NCBI GenBank assembly: GCA_002898675.1
Contig: BEHW01000019.1
Span: 1 to 24,832 of the forward strand
Reading direction: 5' to 3'
Length of the DNA: 24,832 nt
From: a bacterium HR20
GTDB taxonomy: Bacteria; Bacteroidota; Ignavibacteria; Kapaibacteriales; NICIL-2
The notes under the pieces are model-generated. The model was not told the DNA's origin. It saw nothing but the letters and a program-made list of their open reading frames with translations, and made no database searches. Position 1 is the stretch's first letter, and each line of letters starts with the position of its first letter. The translations under genes and the position numbers were made by a program. Below are positions 22,463-24,832 of this stretch, in pieces.

Positions 22463-24034
22463 ATGAGAGCGTACCTTGTCTGGACGGTCATCGCGCTGCT
22501 CTCTATTGCAGCGACCGATACCAATGGACAGATTCTGAAGAAATTCATCTGGCAAGCCAACAGCGATGCACTTAAAAAGTTGACTGCCACACAGGATGCC
22601 ACTGGGCGGTGGTGGTGGATCCGAACCTTCGGTGGTAACTATGAGCCTAAGGATAGTCTATACAGCCGTGTAATACGACAAGTAGGAGATCCCACGCCTA
22701 CATTCCCCGATGTTCTTGATGGTGAATGGATGGTCGGCAAGAATTTACCCTACGGATTCCGTTATGGGTTCAACGAGCGTGCGCGGGAGTTTGACCCTCG
22801 GTATAGTCCACCGTACAATGCACGTGACAAACGCACGCGATTCCCATTTTGGCACTACACGGACATTGCGAGCGATGGGGATGTGGTGATTGCGGTTGGA
22901 CCGCGGGTTGATCGCTTTTCGGTCTCACAGAATCGGTGGTTGGAGCCACTGGAGTACTGGGAGTCTGATACATCCCAGCAGCCGACGTTGCGGTACTTTA
23001 CCCGGGTAGCGGTCACGCCCCGAGGAGTGTACGTTGCGGCGCACGCGGAGTATATCCATCCGATAGATTATCGGCTCGATACGTTCTGGTTTGAGCTGTA
23101 CAGAGTTGGAAGCGATCGGTTAGAGCCGGTGCTACGTCGTCGGTCATTGATCGGACCGGATATATTTGCATTTACCAGGGATGGGACGAAGCTTGTGCTG
23201 TGGTTGAGTAAAGATTTGCGCGTTGATCCGACGCCGAGTAATCCGGAGATTTTGGACATGGAAACAGGGCAGTGGATATCAGTCCAGATACCGTGGAGTG
23301 AAATTCTCGAGGACATCACGTGGTATCCGATCCCGGGTGCGGTGATTGCCGATTGCGATGATCGGTACATCTACTTCATCAATGATCGGATAATACGGGT
23401 CACCCCTAGAGAGGAAGAAGAGCCATTGAACTTTGTGATCATCCGCTATGATCTTGAGCACTTGCGGATAGATGCAATCAGTGAGCCACGTCGGACTGAG
23501 CCGCGGTGGGTGGCGCTCTTGGGCGAAAAGATGTTCGTATCATCGGATATGACTAGACCGCCGAAATTGCTTGAAGCGATCCATTCGTGGCGACCGTGGC
23601 CGAGCGGAGGATTTTCGCCGCGGGAGTCGGTGCGGCTGAGCGATAGTTTGGCGATAGAGCTGAGCTACTTAGTCGGGCTCACCTGCGGTAGCCCAGCGTT
23701 AGTGAGCAACCATAATGGTCGAGTGTACGTGATGGATGTCGAGAAGTTGCTCGATACGACCACAACATTGGTGCAGGGGCCCGAAGGTGTGGGAGGTATT
23801 GTCGTGCAGCCGAATCCGGTGATGGATGGTCGGGTGAAGGTGTCTGGGGTGTCTGGGATCGCGGAGGTAGTGCTTTGGGACATGCGCGGTCGCCGGTTGC
23901 CGGTGGAGTGGCGATTGGAGCCGGCTGGTGGTGCGGTGGTCGAGCTTGGTGGAGTTTCGGGAGGTATGTATCGCTTAGAGCTGCGGACTGAAGGCGGTGG
24001 TCGGGTGTTTGTTCCGCTGGTTGTTCTGCGGTGA
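22463..24034 (+). CDS. Secreted T9SS cargo protein with propeller-like repeats
   Basis: The protein is 523 residues with a signal peptide MRAYLVWTVIALLSIAATDT, cleaved near NGQ. The body (about 100-430) has recurring strand motifs such as DIASDGDVVIAVGPRVDRFS, RVAVTPRGVYVAAHAEY and FAFTRDGTKLVLWLSKDL, suggestive of a beta-propeller, but no family was recognised. The last 80 residues (444-523) are a T9SS sorting domain with VVQPNPVMDGRVKV, VVLWDMRGRRL and GGMYRLELR, ending VPLVVLR. The ATG at 22463 was chosen because AGGAG lies 8 nt upstream and a signal peptide begins there; an ATG at 22424 would overlap the Cys-rich gene and add 13 residues. It is the second gene of the phase-variable operon and ends 25 nt before a strong terminator. 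Confidence 0.83.
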   Translation: MRAYLVWTVIALLSIAATDTNGQILKKFIWQANSDALKKLTATQDATGRWWWIRTFGGNYEPKDSLYSRVIRQVGDPTPTFPDVLDGEWMVGKNLPYGFRYGFNERAREFDPRYSPPYNARDKRTRFPFWHYTDIASDGDVVIAVGPRVDRFSVSQNRWLEPLEYWESDTSQQPTLRYFTRVAVTPRGVYVAAHAEYIHPIDYRLDTFWFELYRVGSDRLEPVLRRRSLIGPDIFAFTRDGTKLVLWLSKDLRVDPTPSNPEILDMETGQWISVQIPWSEILEDITWYPIPGAVIADCDDRYIYFINDRIIRVTPREEEEPLNFVIIRYDLEHLRIDAISEPRRTEPRWVALLGEKMFVSSDMTRPPKLLEAIHSWRPWPSGGFSPRESVRLSDSLAIELSYLVGLTCGSPALVSNHNGRVYVMDVEKLLDTTTTLVQGPEGVGGIVVQPNPVMDGRVKVSGVSGIAEVVLWDMRGRRLPVEWRLEPAGGAVVELGGVSGGMYRLELRTEGGGRVFVPLVVLR

Positions 24035-24059
24035 TGTGAGCGTAGCGGGTGCAACGTAG

Positions 24060-24094
24060 GCGCCCTGCCTCTTGCGGCAGGGCGCGTTTGTTTT
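24060..24094 (+). terminator. Rho-independent terminator of the phase-variable operon
   Basis: The perfect 10-bp stem GCGCCCTGCC with GGCAGGGCGC closes a 6-nt loop and is followed by GTTTGTTTT. It separates the operon from pstC. Confidence 0.92.
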
Positions 24095-24194
24095 CTCTGC
24101 GCTCGAGCGATGTTATGGTGATTTTACCTCTTCCGTGCGGGAGCAGGTCAAGCGTGACCAGTATTTTCGCGGAGCGAACACCTTCTCTGTGACA

Positions 24195-24832
24195 ATGGCA
24201 GCCGAAGTTTCCAGCGTTCGTACTATGCCGCAGGGACGGCGTTTTGCGTTTCCATGGCGTGGTGCGGTAGGGAATGGCGTGTTTTTCGGATTGTGTCTGC
24301 TGGCGGGCATCGCCGTTCTCGTAACGCTCGTAGCAGTCATTGCGCAGCTTGTGGTTGAATCCCGACTTTCGATCGAGGCGTTCGGAATTGGCTTTCTCAC
24401 CCGCAGCGTTTGGGACCCCGTTGCAGAGCAGTTCGGCGCGCTGCCGTTTATCTACGGGACGCTTGTTTCTTCGCTGCTTGCGCTGCTTCTGGCGGTACCG
24501 CTGAGTCTTGGTGCAGCAGTGTTCTTGGTCGAGATCGCACGAGGGTGGGTGCGCAGCGTCCTGTCATTTTTGATCGAGGCACTGGCAGCGGTGCCGAGCG
24601 TCGTCTATGGTGTTTGGGGCATATTTGTGCTCGTGCCGTGGCTGCTGGAGCATGTTTCGATGCCGCTTGCGGAAACCTGGGGCGAGGCCATCCCGCTCGT
24701 TGCACCACCGGCGACCGGACCGAGCATGCTCAGCGCGGCGGTGATTTTGGCGATCATGGTAACGCCGATCATCACGTCGGTAGCGCGAGATGTGCTGCTT
24801 GCGATTCCTCGTTCGCAGCGCGAAGCAGCACT
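24195..24832 (+). CDS. pstC: Phosphate ABC transporter permease PstC, N-terminal part
   Basis: The gene is cut by the window end; 212 codons are visible. PstC pairs with PstA as the membrane channel of the high-affinity phosphate importer. After a basic N-terminus, hydrophobic helices begin at about residue 28 (GVFFGLCLLAGIAVLVTLVA). Family motifs follow: FGIGFLTRSVWDPV, FGALPFIYGTLVSSLLALLL, AVPLSLGAAVFLVEIA, EALAAVPSVVYGVWGIFVLV and SAAVILAIMVTPIITSVARD. These are the classic PstC periplasmic loop and EAA-like cytoplasmic loop. The ATG at 24195 was chosen; the frame is open upstream and a GTG at 24135 could add 20 residues. No Shine-Dalgarno or Pho box was recognised. Confidence 0.93.
   Translation, partial: MAAEVSSVRTMPQGRRFAFPWRGAVGNGVFFGLCLLAGIAVLVTLVAVIAQLVVESRLSIEAFGIGFLTRSVWDPVAEQFGALPFIYGTLVSSLLALLLAVPLSLGAAVFLVEIARGWVRSVLSFLIEALAAVPSVVYGVWGIFVLVPWLLEHVSMPLAETWGEAIPLVAPPATGPSMLSAAVILAIMVTPIITSVARDVLLAIPRSQREAA

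Noticed and set aside
1..24832. CRISPR arrays, insertion sequences and rRNA
   Set aside because: No regularly spaced repeats, transposase motifs or rRNA-like stretches were found on either strand by eye.

Overview
The window looks like chromosome of a Gram-negative bacterium of the Bacteroidota/Chlorobiota/Kapabacteria (FCB) assemblage. The main evidence is three large secreted proteins (2826-5072, 6363-9206, 22463-24034) that end in type IX secretion (T9SS) C-terminal sorting domains, with PNP motifs and a terminal beta-sandwich. Shine-Dalgarno sequences are weak or absent before many genes, and there are several outer-membrane barrel and lipoprotein genes. The exact lineage is inference; a Kapabacteria-like organism would fit. 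No insertion sequences, CRISPR arrays or rRNA were seen.

Layout. The left edge holds the 3' end of smpB, convergent with a tRNA-His gene. From 192 to 2722 on the minus strand lies a compact operon: an ECF sigma factor, an overlapping inner-membrane anti-sigma-like protein fused to an outer-membrane barrel (dual-membrane-spanning type), and a lipoprotein. A consensus-like promoter precedes it. A T9SS cargo gene with a strong terminator (2826-5149), holA on the minus strand, and a 947-residue sialidase-fold (BNR) T9SS cargo follow. Next is a solitary GmrSD/DUF262-DUF1524 gene, bracketed by the 3' end of the BNR gene and a decayed copy of that same 3' end just upstream of nadA.

From 12846 to 15366 the minus strand carries a small membrane protein, an RlmI-type rRNA methyltransferase, a barrel-like protein and a CAT-anticodon tRNA. 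A divergent plus-strand pair encodes a thioredoxin-like lipoprotein and an EVE-domain protein. The EVE gene runs 56 nt into the convergent end of a 1235-residue single-chain ABCC/MRP-type ABC exporter, which follows a PhoD-like phosphatase gene.

The most striking locus is 21540-24094. A secreted protein with 18 cysteines in its mature part has a CTCTT pentanucleotide tract inside its signal-peptide codons, the same kind of repeat in the same position as in Neisseria opa genes. Two ATG codons in different frames precede the tract. The one with a good Shine-Dalgarno is out of frame in the sequenced copy and would come into frame by losing one repeat or gaining two. This looks like a phase-variable operon that also contains a T9SS cargo gene. 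The window ends inside pstC.
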